From Pantanalinema sp. GBBB05 (lineage in GTDB: Bacteria; Cyanobacteriota; Cyanobacteriia; Leptolyngbyales; Leptolyngbyaceae): a DNA stretch of 64,000 nucleotides. The notes under the pieces are model-generated. The model did no database searches and had not been told where the DNA came from. It saw nothing but the letters and a program-made list of their open reading frames with translations. Position numbers and translations under genes: made by a program. The stretch's first letter is position 1, and every line of letters begins with the position of its first letter. Of the stretch, positions 1-9,135 are shown in pieces. The stretch is from NCBI GenBank assembly GCA_016743235.1, contig VRZD01000023.1, positions 1 to 64,000 on the forward strand, written 5' to 3'.

Positions 1-5
1 GAACT

Positions 6-43
6 ATAGGGGATTGCCTCGCGATCGCGAGGCAATCCCCTAT
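6..43. repeat. 38-bp perfect palindrome centred on HIP1
   Basis: Nineteen bases starting ATAGGGGATTGCC are followed directly by their exact reverse complement, with the cyanobacterial octamer GCGATCGC at the dyad. It could form a very stable hairpin and may terminate a gene to the left of the window, but only a short T run (TTTT at 47-50) follows it. It could also be a mobile palindromic repeat. The palindrome is seen directly; the role is not known. Confidence 0.8.
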
Positions 44-245
44 GAATTTTCAATAACATATCAGGATTTATCTATAGAAAATAGCGGTTCTCAGCCATGA
101 GTCCGGCGAATTTATTACGCTCTATTGCAAGTTTTGTTAAGCAGTATTTCAACTTAGGCTGATCTGCTGGAATCGGGGCAAGTTGCAGCAAAAGTACATG
201 ATAGGATGCATTCTCGTAGCTTCGAGAGATTTTAGGAGAAGACCT

Positions 246-1469
246 TTGGCACTACGGGTTGCTGTTGTTGGTGGAGGTCCAGCCGGTTCCTCTGCTGCTG
301 AAATTTTGGCAAAAGCTGGGATTGAAACCTACTTATTTGAGCGCAAGTTAGACAACGTGAAGCCCTGCGGTGGTGCCATTCCGCTGTGCATGGTCAGCGA
401 GTTTGATTTGCCGCCAGAAATCATCGATCGCCGGGTGCGGAAGATGAAAATGATCTCGCCATCTAATATCGAGGTCAACATTGGAAGCACTCTCAAAGAT
501 GACGAATACATCGGCATGTGCCGTCGGGAAGTGCTAGATGGCTTTATGCGCGATCGCGCCGCTAAGCTAGGCACTAAGGTGATCAATGGCACAATGCACA
601 AGCTGGAGATCCCTGGGAACGACAAAGACCCTTATATCCTGCATTACGCTGATCACTCCAACGGCACGTTAGAAGGGGAAAACAAAACTCTGGCTGTGGA
701 TTTGGTGATTGGTGCTGATGGCGCCAACTCTCGGGTTGCTAAAGCGATCGATGCGGGGGATTACAACTACGCGATCGCCTTCCAGGAGCGGATTCGGCTG
801 CCAGAAGACAAGATGGCATACTACGAAGATTTGGCAGAAATGTATGTCGGTGATGATGTGTCACCCGACTTCTATGCCTGGGTGTTCCCCAAATATGATC
901 ACGTTGCCGTCGGTACAGGCACCATGAAGCCGAACCAAGCCCGGATCAAAGAATTGCAAGCGGGCATTCGGGCACGGGCAGCCGCTAAACTCCGGGGCGG
1001 TAAGATCATCCGCGTCGAAGCTCACCCCATTCCTGAGCATCCAAGACCTCGGCGGGTTGTGGGTCGGGTGGCTCTGGTCGGTGATGCGGCTGGAACCGTT
1101 ACCAAGTCTTCCGGTGAAGGCATTTACTTTGCTGCCAAGTCCGGTCGGATGTGTGCCGAAGCCATTGTGGAATTCTCTAATCAGGGTAATCGCGTACCCA
1201 CTGAGCAAGATCTCAAGGTTTACCTGAAGCGCTGGGATCGGCAATACGGAGTGACTTATCTGGTACTCGATCTGCTGCAACGCGTATTCTACCGATCGGA
1301 TGCCACCCGTGAGGCATTTGTGGAAATGTGTGCTGACATGGATGTGCAGAAGCTCACCTTTGACAGCTACCTCTACAAGACTGTGGTGCCGATGAACCCA
1401 TTGGTACAACTGAAGGTAACCGCTAAGACGATCGGTAGCCTACTGCGCGGTAACGCTCTTGCTCCCTAA
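246..1469 (+). CDS. chlP: geranylgeranyl reductase (geranylgeranyl diphosphate/chlorophyllide reductase)
   Basis: This flavoprotein reduces the geranylgeranyl chain to phytyl for chlorophyll, tocopherol and phylloquinone. The N-terminal Rossmann motif VAVVGGGPAGSSAAE binds FAD, the family motif KPCGGAIPLCM follows, and the second FAD motif ALVGDAAGTVTKSSGEGI lies near residue 275. I chose the TTG start at 246 because AGGAG (234-238) sits 7 bases upstream and because it gives the usual 407 residues beginning LALRVAVVGGG. An ATG at 183 would add 21 residues that the family lacks. It stands alone, with a strong terminator about 110 bp downstream. Its phytyl product feeds MenA, encoded 3 kb away, although the genes are not in one operon. 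Confidence 0.95.
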   Translation: MALRVAVVGGGPAGSSAAEILAKAGIETYLFERKLDNVKPCGGAIPLCMVSEFDLPPEIIDRRVRKMKMISPSNIEVNIGSTLKDDEYIGMCRREVLDGFMRDRAAKLGTKVINGTMHKLEIPGNDKDPYILHYADHSNGTLEGENKTLAVDLVIGADGANSRVAKAIDAGDYNYAIAFQERIRLPEDKMAYYEDLAEMYVGDDVSPDFYAWVFPKYDHVAVGTGTMKPNQARIKELQAGIRARAAAKLRGGKIIRVEAHPIPEHPRPRRVVGRVALVGDAAGTVTKSSGEGIYFAAKSGRMCAEAIVEFSNQGNRVPTEQDLKVYLKRWDRQYGVTYLVLDLLQRVFYRSDATREAFVEMCADMDVQKLTFDSYLYKTVVPMNPLVQLKVTAKTIGSLLRGNALAP

Positions 1470-1577
1470 ATCCCTATTCGCCATTGAGGGGCAATTTTGA
1501 CGGGTTAACGCCCTCAGAATTTCCTTGGCGGGAACTGGTTCGTTTGACTTGCACAACCACATCAATTCCTACCTTAG

Positions 1578-1612
1578 TCAGTATGAAGCATGATCTTCAT
1601 ACTGATTTTTTT
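1578..1612 (+). terminator. Rho-independent terminator after chlP
   Basis: An 11-bp perfect stem (TCAGTATGAAG with CTTCATACTGA) encloses a 6-base loop and is followed by seven T residues. The orientation fits chlP, which ends 108 bp upstream. Confidence 0.9.
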
Positions 1613-1823
1613 GTTTAGGCAGCGAACTGGACTCAGCAAAATAACGGTACAAATTCCTGTACTGTTTTCTTTATGCTTTTGAGCAGGGCATCTTAGTTCA
1701 AATGCTTTGAATTGGCTTCTTGCTAAAGTTAGATTTGGCTGGGTAATCTTCATCACTCCATCCACAATCCAGTACTGGTTGCAAGCAGTCATCCCTCCAG
1801 TTCTGCACCCTACGTTGTTCACG

Positions 1824-2405
1824 ATGACGCACCACCCTGAATCAACAACTCCCCCCGTCAACCGCTGGGCTTCCCTAGTGAAACGGAGTATTCACCAACC
1901 CGGTTCCCTGGAATGGCTAGAGTCCAATATGGGTAACTTCTTGCGGGCAGCCCTACATGATTGTGGACATTGGGACGCGATCGATGACATTTTTCCCGAA
2001 CCAGCACCAGAAAATCACTGGCTATTCGATTTTGAAACCAATAGTTTCATGGGCTACTTTCTCAGCCAATGTGAAGGTCACTATGGCTATTGGTCACACC
2101 AGTATGCTTATCGTTCCCACTTTTTCCAAATCTTTGCCGATCCCGAAAAGCAATCCTACTACTCCACGGGTGACCCTCCTGAATATGTGATTGAAGCCCT
2201 GGCAAACCAGGGAATTGAAGTGGTGCGTTGGGGTAAATTTCTCCAATCCGAGCATCCGCTGCTCCGGAAAGCCAAGGCAGAGTGCCAAACGTTGAATCCA
2301 CCGCTCTGTCAGTCGGTCGTCACCGCCATTTGGCAGCAATCCACCCCGGATACCTTCTTGACCGAGTGGGAAGCCCATAAAGCGACCTACCTGAACCAGC
2401 AGTAG
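1824..2405 (+). CDS. conserved hypothetical protein
   Basis: I do not recognise this 193-residue protein. It is soluble, with no signal peptide or membrane segment, and rich in aromatic residues (WLFDFETNSFMGYF and HYGYWSHQYAYRSHFF near the centre). Codon usage resembles the neighbouring genes. I took the ATG at 1824 (MTHHPESTT) because the frame upstream of it reads like non-coding sequence and begins only about 95 bp after the chlP terminator. No clear ribosome site marks either start. The stop codon abuts the stop of menE on the other strand with no base between, so the two convergent transcripts must overlap. Function unknown. Confidence 0.6.
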   Translation: MTHHPESTTPPVNRWASLVKRSIHQPGSLEWLESNMGNFLRAALHDCGHWDAIDDIFPEPAPENHWLFDFETNSFMGYFLSQCEGHYGYWSHQYAYRSHFFQIFADPEKQSYYSTGDPPEYVIEALANQGIEVVRWGKFLQSEHPLLRKAKAECQTLNPPLCQSVVTAIWQQSTPDTFLTEWEAHKATYLNQQ

Positions 2406-3842
2406 TTACGGCGTGATGGGGGCGTTCTCGGTAGCGTCCCGATCGTGACTCACCTCAGTTAAACGATCGACCAATTGCTGCACTTGCAGTCGGTTCAGTT
2501 TGCCCTGGGCATTGCGAGGCAGTTGATCCACTGCCAGCCAGTGTTTCGGATGTTTGAAGCGACTAAGGTTGCCATCTAAAGCAGTTTTTAAATCTGTCAC
2601 TGCGATCGCAGATTGGCTGGGCACATAGATGGCAGTAATGGCTTGTCCCCATTCGCGATCATCCACGCCAATCACACATACATCCGCTACTAGCCCAGTG
2701 GCTCGAATGGCGGCTTCTACCTCTGCCGGAAACACATTTTCGCCACCCGTAATGATTTTATGGCTGTTGCGTCCGACTAAATGCAGGTAGCCCTCTGCAT
2801 CATAAAAGCCTAAATCATCGGTAGAGAACCAGGCTGTTCCAGGCTCCAGCAATGGTGTGATCGTGCCAGAAGCGGCATAGTAACCGAATGTGAGCGATCG
2901 AGCCTGTACAGTAATCACCCCCACCTGACCAGTTGGCAAGACATCTCCTGACTCACTCCGAATCACAATTTCCGCATGGGGTAACATCTGCCCACATCCT
3001 GACTTCCCTTGTAGAAAATCATCCGGCTGCAATGTAGCAATTTGGGACGCCGTTTCAGTCATGCCATAGGTCGGAGCCAACCGAATTCCTGACGATCGCG
3101 CTTGCATCAATAGGTCTTCCCAGGCAGGCGCACCTCCCAATAAAACCGTCTGAAATCGAGTCAGGCAATATGGAGCAACTGATGAAGACAATAGGCGATG
3201 TAATTGCGTGGGTACGAGAGAGAGAAAATAGTCTGAAGGGTCGAGATTGACCAGATTTTCCGACTCTAAATGGCTGAATGGCAGTAGGGCTAGCTTTCCG
3301 CCAGAAGTTAACGATCGCATAAATTGCATTAACCCACTGACATGATGGGGTCGCAGCACACAAAACGAATTCACACGATCAACTTGAAAGTATTGGCAAA
3401 ATCCCTCTACGGAAGCCATTAGGGTATCCCAGGTGTGGATGGTGAACCGGAGTTGCCCAGAGGAACCGCTGGTGGGGATGAGGATGGCGGGATGGGGGAT
3501 GGGGACCATCGGGGATATTAGGGAGATGGGGAAGGTGGGGGGGATGCCGTCACCTAAGAGAATCTGGGGATAAATGAAGGTGGATAGTTGCTGCCATTCG
3601 TTGACCCAGTTGGCATCAGCGAGAATAACGGTGCAGTCAGCCGCACAGGCGGCTAGGAAGTAGGCGAGGAAGTTGGCTGGATTGGTATCGGCAATGAGGA
3701 CGATCGGGGGTTGAGGCGAATCAGTATACGGCTGCAATCTCTTATAGGTGTGCTGAGCCAAGCGGAAGAACGATCGGCTGTCCTGCCCGATTAACCAATC
3801 ATCATGGTGGCGCTGATTTAAATAGGTGAGAGGGTCTGCCAT
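2406..3842 (-). CDS. menE: 2-succinylbenzoate--CoA ligase
   Basis: The enzyme activates o-succinylbenzoate to its CoA thioester in phylloquinone synthesis. It is an ANL-family adenylating enzyme of 478 residues. The AMP-binding P-loop is ILIPTSGSSGQ (about residue 121), followed by YGMTETASQ, the ribose-binding segment STDDLGFYDAEGYLHLVGR, the hinge, and the C-terminal catalytic lysine in PRNAQGKLNR. It is the last gene of the leftward menA-menC-menE operon. Its start overlaps the end of menC by 25 bp, which suggests translational coupling. A gene order of C then E with E last is common in cyanobacteria. Confidence 0.93.
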   Translation of the reverse strand: MADPLTYLNQRHHDDWLIGQDSRSFFRLAQHTYKRLQPYTDSPQPPIVLIADTNPANFLAYFLAACAADCTVILADANWVNEWQQLSTFIYPQILLGDGIPPTFPISLISPMVPIPHPAILIPTSGSSGQLRFTIHTWDTLMASVEGFCQYFQVDRVNSFCVLRPHHVSGLMQFMRSLTSGGKLALLPFSHLESENLVNLDPSDYFLSLVPTQLHRLLSSSVAPYCLTRFQTVLLGGAPAWEDLLMQARSSGIRLAPTYGMTETASQIATLQPDDFLQGKSGCGQMLPHAEIVIRSESGDVLPTGQVGVITVQARSLTFGYYAASGTITPLLEPGTAWFSTDDLGFYDAEGYLHLVGRNSHKIITGGENVFPAEVEAAIRATGLVADVCVIGVDDREWGQAITAIYVPSQSAIAVTDLKTALDGNLSRFKHPKHWLAVDQLPRNAQGKLNRLQVQQLVDRLTEVSHDRDATENAPITP

Positions 3843-4768
3843 AGGAGATCTGCTTCCAGGTCAGCATGATTAAACCAGTGAGTGATGCCATATCCCATCG
3901 CCCGATCGCGATTTCCTAGTTCGGCGGCAAGTTGTAAGCCCGCCTGTCGCCCGATCGCAGTTTCAAACACGGATGAGAATACCGCATCAATCGCATGCTG
4001 TTGGCAAAACTGGCGCAGTTGGGCGGGAGAACCGACGATCGCAGGTTTAATCACATAAATGCCTCGCCAACCATCGTGATGACAGGCTTGGAGGTGCGCC
4101 AGGGTAGCAATGGATTCATCCAGGGCGATCGGGGTGACAGAGTTCGCGGCCAACTCTTGCATCAGGGCTAGTTGAGCCGGTGACAGAGGTTGTTCAAGGA
4201 ATTCAATCTGGCTAGTGTCACATTGGTCTAACCAGCATTGGGCTTGGTTGTAGGTCAGTCCACCGTTAGCATCTAAGCGCAATCGGCAGTCGGGAGGTAA
4301 CAGAGCCACTAGCTGAGTGAGAAGCTGCAATTCATCCTGTAGATCTCCCACGCTAATTTTCCATTTGAAGGTGCGGTAGCCTTGCTGCCAAAGAGGTTTC
4401 CAGGCAGTCAAAGCGGCTTGTCCGGCTGGCAGTAGACCACTGAACGTTAAAGGGTAGGATAAAGGGCAATCGCCCGCCTCAACGGTATTCCAGGCAGACT
4501 CGAACCCAAATTGGCAAGCAGGTAGAGTCGCCGGAATCGCGTGGATCAGATCAGCCGTCAGGTGGAGAGGTAACTGTTGGCAAAACTCTAGCGCTTGTTC
4601 CAGAGTTTCCGAACCAAACCAGGGTAATGGCGCGACCTCGCCATAGCCTACTTGTCCCAGGTCGGTTGTGAGCCGGAGGATAATTCCGGTGCGATCGCGC
4701 CATTCCCCATGATGAGTATTAATGGGTTGCCGAAACGGACGCCGATAGGGTCGAAATTCCCACTGCAT
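3818..4768 (-). CDS. menC: o-succinylbenzoate synthase
   Basis: This enolase-superfamily dehydratase converts SHCHC to o-succinylbenzoate. The 316 residues carry the expected active-site set: the KxK motif in TFKWKIS, metal ligands in RLDANGG, EFLEQPL and LDES, and the second catalytic lysine in IYVIKPAIVG. It sits 3 bp downstream of menA and overlaps menE, so the three are almost certainly one transcript. Length and motifs are normal. Confidence 0.94.
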   Translation of the reverse strand: MQWEFRPYRRPFRQPINTHHGEWRDRTGIILRLTTDLGQVGYGEVAPLPWFGSETLEQALEFCQQLPLHLTADLIHAIPATLPACQFGFESAWNTVEAGDCPLSYPLTFSGLLPAGQAALTAWKPLWQQGYRTFKWKISVGDLQDELQLLTQLVALLPPDCRLRLDANGGLTYNQAQCWLDQCDTSQIEFLEQPLSPAQLALMQELAANSVTPIALDESIATLAHLQACHHDGWRGIYVIKPAIVGSPAQLRQFCQQHAIDAVFSSVFETAIGRQAGLQLAAELGNRDRAMGYGITHWFNHADLEADLLWQTLSPI

Positions 4769-4771
4769 TAA

Positions 4772-5707
4772 CTAACCAAGCAATCCGGGCAGCAAAAAGC
4801 CTAAGCCCAGGAGTAAACCGCTCCAAAAGTGCATTTCAATTGCCACAAACTTACTATTACTAATGCGATCGGGATCGTCGTGGTGTGTGTTCACATGCCG
4901 AATCAGTTTGATGGCAGCGGGTAAACTGGCGAAGACGAGCAATGTCCATAACGGAAATAGCTGTAGCCCAATAAATAGCCCAGTCAACCCGTAAATACTG
5001 ATACTAAACCAGGTCAGAACTTGCGCCCCTCGCTCAGTCCCCAAGCGGACGATCGGCGATCGCTTACCAACGGCGGCATCATCTTCTACTTGATGAAAGT
5101 GGGAACAGAACAACACCAGGCTAGTAGAAATGCCCACAATTACCGATGCAGCCAAATTTGCACCTAATCCTGACCAGGCTTGGGCTTGACTATAGTAAGT
5201 AGCCGCAAATCCGATCGGACCGAAGGCAAAGAAGCAGAGGATTTCGCCTAATCCGTAATAGCCCAACCGAAACGGGGGACCTTGATATAAGTAACCGAAG
5301 CCGCAACAGAGCAAAATCAAACCAATCACGGTGAAGTCGTGCTGAATCGCCGCGATCGCACCAATTCCCAACAGTCCGGTCATTAAGCAGAAATTGCCAA
5401 TCCAGAAAATCAAGCGTTGGTTGCCGGTCAGATTCACCAGAGAATGGGCTTTGTTAACATCAACTCCGGTTTCTGAGTCGAACACATCATTACTCAGATT
5501 TTCCCAGGCCAGAATTAAGACAGCCGCCGTGAGAAATAGTGCAAAAATTCCACTGTGGAATTGACCCATCTCATACACCGCGATCGCACTACCGACCCAG
5601 ATCGGCATAATGGCAACGCTATACATCGGTGGCTTAATTGCTGCCAGCCATAACCGCTTGCGATCGGGAGTGAGAGTCGTTGATGGCTGAACCGTCTTTG
5701 TTGTCAT
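4772..5707 (-). CDS. menA: 1,4-dihydroxy-2-naphthoate phytyltransferase
   Basis: This is a UbiA-family integral membrane prenyltransferase that attaches the phytyl chain to DHNA in phylloquinone synthesis. It has 311 residues and about eight hydrophobic segments. The first aspartate-rich motif is NDVFDSETGVDVNK (about residues 73-86) and the second lies around QVEDDAAVGKRSPIVRLG. It is the first gene of the leftward men operon and diverges from menF across 200 bp. It likely uses phytyl diphosphate, because ChlP is encoded nearby; substrate choice is inferred from the lineage. Confidence 0.94.
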   Translation of the reverse strand: MTTKTVQPSTTLTPDRKRLWLAAIKPPMYSVAIMPIWVGSAIAVYEMGQFHSGIFALFLTAAVLILAWENLSNDVFDSETGVDVNKAHSLVNLTGNQRLIFWIGNFCLMTGLLGIGAIAAIQHDFTVIGLILLCCGFGYLYQGPPFRLGYYGLGEILCFFAFGPIGFAATYYSQAQAWSGLGANLAASVIVGISTSLVLFCSHFHQVEDDAAVGKRSPIVRLGTERGAQVLTWFSISIYGLTGLFIGLQLFPLWTLLVFASLPAAIKLIRHVNTHHDDPDRISNSKFVAIEMHFWSGLLLGLGFLLPGLLG

Positions 5708-5875
5708 TTCTTTACACGAGTTAAATAGAAGCTGAATCCGGTTTCTAGCAGATCACTCATTCTACGACTTGGTGGATCGCCGATTTTGATCAACGTCTAT
5801 AGACTTCAAAATTTGCAACAATTCAAATTTCGTAACGAATCGTGATGTTCCTAGTCATCAACCTTTCGCAACTCC

Positions 5876-5904
5876 TTTGTCTGGGTCGATCGCAGAACTA
5901 TACT
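5876..5904 (+). promoter_or_regulatory. sigma70-type promoter of menF
   Basis: A TTTGTC -35-like box and a TATACT -10 box are separated by 17 bp. Transcription would begin near 5911, giving a leader of about 22 bases to the ATG at 5933. The same divergent region also holds a small dyad TTCGTAACGAA at 5829-5839, which might be an operator for either operon. Confidence 0.55.
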
Positions 5905-5932
5905 GGGGTTGAAGTTCTATTGCTTCTGTTAC

Positions 5933-7378
5933 ATGACAGTTACACCATACTGCAATACTCTGTTTCAAAGCCGTAAGAATCTACATCAATTTCTGTCAGC
6001 CTGTCAACAAGAATTAGATGAAAAATCAAGCTCACAAATTATCAGTATTTCATGGCAGATTGACTCAGTTGATCCGCTAACCGTTTTACACAAATTTTCT
6101 CAATCTGATCAACTAAGTTTTTATTTTGAGAAGCAAGAGTTAGGAACAGAAATTCACTCTAGAGAAAGTGGCTTTGCGATCGCAGCAATTGGTGCCGTCG
6201 CTCAACTTCAGATTAATCACTCCAATCGATTCGTTGAAGCTCAAACTTTTATTCAGTCTACATTGAGCCAAACCACGATCATTGGGGATACTCACCTACC
6301 CTTAACTGGACCACACTTTTTCTGTAGTTTTGCTTTTTTTGACGATGCTTCTAGTCAGTCTTCTGGGTTTCCAGCAACTACTGTATTCCTGCCAGCCTGG
6401 CAGGTTTCCCAGCAGAAAAATCATTGTACGATCGTGGCAAATTTGCGGCTTGATGCTGAGTCGGATCTGGAATTAACAATCGATCAACTTTGGTCACAAC
6501 TACAAGCTATTCGTTCCATAAAATATGAGCTAACAACGCCCTTAATCGAGCATCGGACGCTATTAAAAATTCATGATGTTACCGATACGCATCACTTCAA
6601 ACAGGCTGTTCTCTCCGCGCTAAATCAGATTGCCATAAATGAATTAAACAAAGTTGTTCTTGCCCATGCAGTAGATGTCAGTTCACCCGTACCATTTCAT
6701 CTCGCCAACTCGCTGTATCACTTGCGACATTTGTATCCCGATTGCTACCTGTTCTCAATCAGTAATGGGCAAGGACAGACCTTTATTGGTGCCAGTCCCG
6801 AGCGATTAATTCAGTTATCCGATCGCCATTTAGTCACCGATGCCCTAGCAGGTTCAGCGGCACGAGGCAGAACCACGTTTGAAGATGCTCACTTTGCTGA
6901 TAGTTTGTTAAACAGTGCCAAAGAAATGCATGAACATCAAGTGGTGATCGACTTTATTACCGGACGGTTAATACAACTGGGACTGAAGCCACAGCGATCG
7001 CCCCTGCGCCTGCTGCAACTGTCTAACATCCAACATCTGCAAACTCCCATTCATGCGAGTGTTCCGGCTCATGTCCATTTGCTAGATATTGTCGCAGAAC
7101 TGCATCCAACCCCAGCGGTAGCTGGAGTTCCCAGGGATATTGCCTGCAATATCATTCGCGAACATGAGATGTTTGAACGATCGCTCTACGCCGCACCGAT
7201 TGGTTGGGTCGATCATCAAGGGAATGGTGAATTTGCCGTGGGCATTCGTTCAGCCTTAATCAATGGGCAGGAGGCACGACTGTATGCCGGAGCCGGAATT
7301 GTCTCCGGATCAGATCCCGATCGAGAACTGGCAGAAATCCAGCTCAAACTTCAGGCACTTTTGAATGCGTTAGTCTAA
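5933..7378 (+). CDS. menF: isochorismate synthase
   Basis: The enzyme converts chorismate to isochorismate, the first step of the pathway. The C-terminal half has the chorismate-binding fold: FIGASPERLI, DALAGSAARGR, SAKEMHEHQVVIDFI, the segment ELHPTPAVAGVPRD, FERSLYAAPIGWVD and RLYAGAGIVSGSDPDRE. I preferred the ATG at 5933 (MTVTPYCNTLFQ) over the in-frame TTG at 5909, because the predicted transcription start falls on that TTG. The gene gives 481 residues. Its stop overlaps the menD start as TAATG, so menF, menD and menB are translationally linked. Confidence 0.93.
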   Translation: MTVTPYCNTLFQSRKNLHQFLSACQQELDEKSSSQIISISWQIDSVDPLTVLHKFSQSDQLSFYFEKQELGTEIHSRESGFAIAAIGAVAQLQINHSNRFVEAQTFIQSTLSQTTIIGDTHLPLTGPHFFCSFAFFDDASSQSSGFPATTVFLPAWQVSQQKNHCTIVANLRLDAESDLELTIDQLWSQLQAIRSIKYELTTPLIEHRTLLKIHDVTDTHHFKQAVLSALNQIAINELNKVVLAHAVDVSSPVPFHLANSLYHLRHLYPDCYLFSISNGQGQTFIGASPERLIQLSDRHLVTDALAGSAARGRTTFEDAHFADSLLNSAKEMHEHQVVIDFITGRLIQLGLKPQRSPLRLLQLSNIQHLQTPIHASVPAHVHLLDIVAELHPTPAVAGVPRDIACNIIREHEMFERSLYAAPIGWVDHQGNGEFAVGIRSALINGQEARLYAGAGIVSGSDPDRELAEIQLKLQALLNALV

Positions 7379-9135
7379 TGCCGATTGATTTCACAAATAC
7401 AAATCTGGTGTGGACTTCGGTACTAACCGAAACCCTGTACCGATTAGGACTAACCACTGCGATCGTCTGTCCTGGGTCCCGCTCCGCGCCCTTAGCGATC
7501 GCCGTTGCCAATCACCCCCATATTGAAGCGATCCCTGTCTTAGATGAGCGATCGGCAGCCTTCTTTGCCCTAGGGATTGCCCGGCAAACCCATCGCCCCG
7601 TTGCCGTAATCTGCACCTCTGGCACAGCTGGAGCCAACTTCTACCCAGCGGTGATTGAAGCCAGGGAAAGCCGCGTTCCCTTACTGATCCTGACAGCTGA
7701 TCGACCACCCGAACTACGAGATTGCAATGCTGGTCAAGCGATCGATCAACATAAGCTCTATGGTTCCTTCCCCAACTGGCAAACGGAATTAGCCCTCCCT
7801 GCTATTGATACGGCGCTTCTGGCATACCTACGCCAGACAGTAATTCATGCCTGGGAATGTACGCTATATCCGGTTCCAGGTGTGGTGCATTTAAATCTGC
7901 CATTCCGCGAACCGTTAGCACCCAGCCCCGATGCTGCCGTGCAAGCGATCGCCGACAACTTTGATCAGGACACTTTTTTTGCCTCCGTCATTCCGTTAGT
8001 TAACGCTACACCACAACGGCTCTATACCGTTCCCGCGCTGGAATTTTCGGCTGGTTTACCAGAGCGGGGCATTATTATCGCCGGAGTCGCCCAACCCCAA
8101 TTACCTGAACGCTACTGTCGGGCTGTTGCTGCTCTTTCCAAAACCTTAGGGTATCCAGTGCTGGCAGAGGGCTTATCCCCCTTAAGAAACTATGCCGACT
8201 TGAATCCGAATCTGGTTGCCAGCTATGACATCATGCTGCGGAACTCGACCTTAGCCGCTAAACTAGCACCGGAAATTGTGCTCCGGTTAGGCGAAATGCC
8301 AACCAGTAAACGGCTACGAAACTGGCTAGAAGCTATCCAACCGCGCCAATGGGTGATTGATCCCGATGGTCGTAATCTGGATCCCTTACATGGCAAAACC
8401 ACTCATTTACGAACTTCCGTAGAATACTTCGCCACCCGGACGATCGCCCTGGCAAAATCCTGTCCACCGAGACCCTCTCATTACCTCAATCAATGGTGTG
8501 GCATTGAGACGCAGATCCGAGCCGCGATCGACACCATGATGCAGGAAACCAAACCATTAATTGAGGCCAAAGCGACCTGGTTGCTCTCGAAAATCTTGCC
8601 TGCTGGCACACCGCTGTTTATCAGTAGCAGTATGCCCGTGCGGGATGTAGAGTTTTTTTGGGTTCCCGGCAACTCCAAAGTCAAACCTTTCTTCAACCGA
8701 GGGGCGAACGGGATTGACGGTAGTTTGTCTACCGCTTTAGGCATTGCCCATCATCAGTCAAGTAGCGTCATGTTAACGGGCGATCTGGCATTGCTCCACG
8801 ACACGAATGGATTTCTGCTGCGTCAGCACCTCGCAGGCCATTTAACGATCGTCCTAATTAATAACAATGGTGGCGGTATTTTTGAGATGCTACCGATCGC
8901 CCAATTTAATCCGCCATTTGAGCAATTCTTTGCCACCCCGCAAACTGTAGATTTCGCCAAACTTTGTGCCACCTATGGCGTTGAGCACGAATACATCATT
9001 ACCTGGGAGCAGCTAGAACAGCGACTTAATCCCCTCCCTACTAGTGGGATTCGCGTGTTGGAAATTACTACTGATCGCAAAGCCGATGCCCTTTGGCGGC
9101 AAAATAGGTTAGGAACGCTGAGTATCTCTATATGA
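7378..9135 (+). CDS. menD: SEPHCHC synthase (thiamine-diphosphate enzyme)
   Basis: MenD joins isochorismate and 2-oxoglutarate, losing CO2, to make SEPHCHC. The protein has 585 residues with three ThDP-fold domains. The N-terminal domain includes IVCPGSRSAPLAIAVA and the catalytic-glutamate region LDERSAAFFALGIARQ. The C-terminal ThDP/Mg site runs from TGDLALLHDTNG to INNNGGGIFEMLP. It starts one base inside the menF stop codon and ends four bases into menB. No defects are visible. Confidence 0.95.
   Translation: MPIDFTNTNLVWTSVLTETLYRLGLTTAIVCPGSRSAPLAIAVANHPHIEAIPVLDERSAAFFALGIARQTHRPVAVICTSGTAGANFYPAVIEARESRVPLLILTADRPPELRDCNAGQAIDQHKLYGSFPNWQTELALPAIDTALLAYLRQTVIHAWECTLYPVPGVVHLNLPFREPLAPSPDAAVQAIADNFDQDTFFASVIPLVNATPQRLYTVPALEFSAGLPERGIIIAGVAQPQLPERYCRAVAALSKTLGYPVLAEGLSPLRNYADLNPNLVASYDIMLRNSTLAAKLAPEIVLRLGEMPTSKRLRNWLEAIQPRQWVIDPDGRNLDPLHGKTTHLRTSVEYFATRTIALAKSCPPRPSHYLNQWCGIETQIRAAIDTMMQETKPLIEAKATWLLSKILPAGTPLFISSSMPVRDVEFFWVPGNSKVKPFFNRGANGIDGSLSTALGIAHHQSSSVMLTGDLALLHDTNGFLLRQHLAGHLTIVLINNNGGGIFEMLPIAQFNPPFEQFFATPQTVDFAKLCATYGVEHEYIITWEQLEQRLNPLPTSGIRVLEITTDRKADALWRQNRLGTLSISI

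Noticed and set aside
861..1409. 182-codon frame antisense to chlP
   Set aside because: It is a shadow frame of a well-supported gene with no protein-like features.
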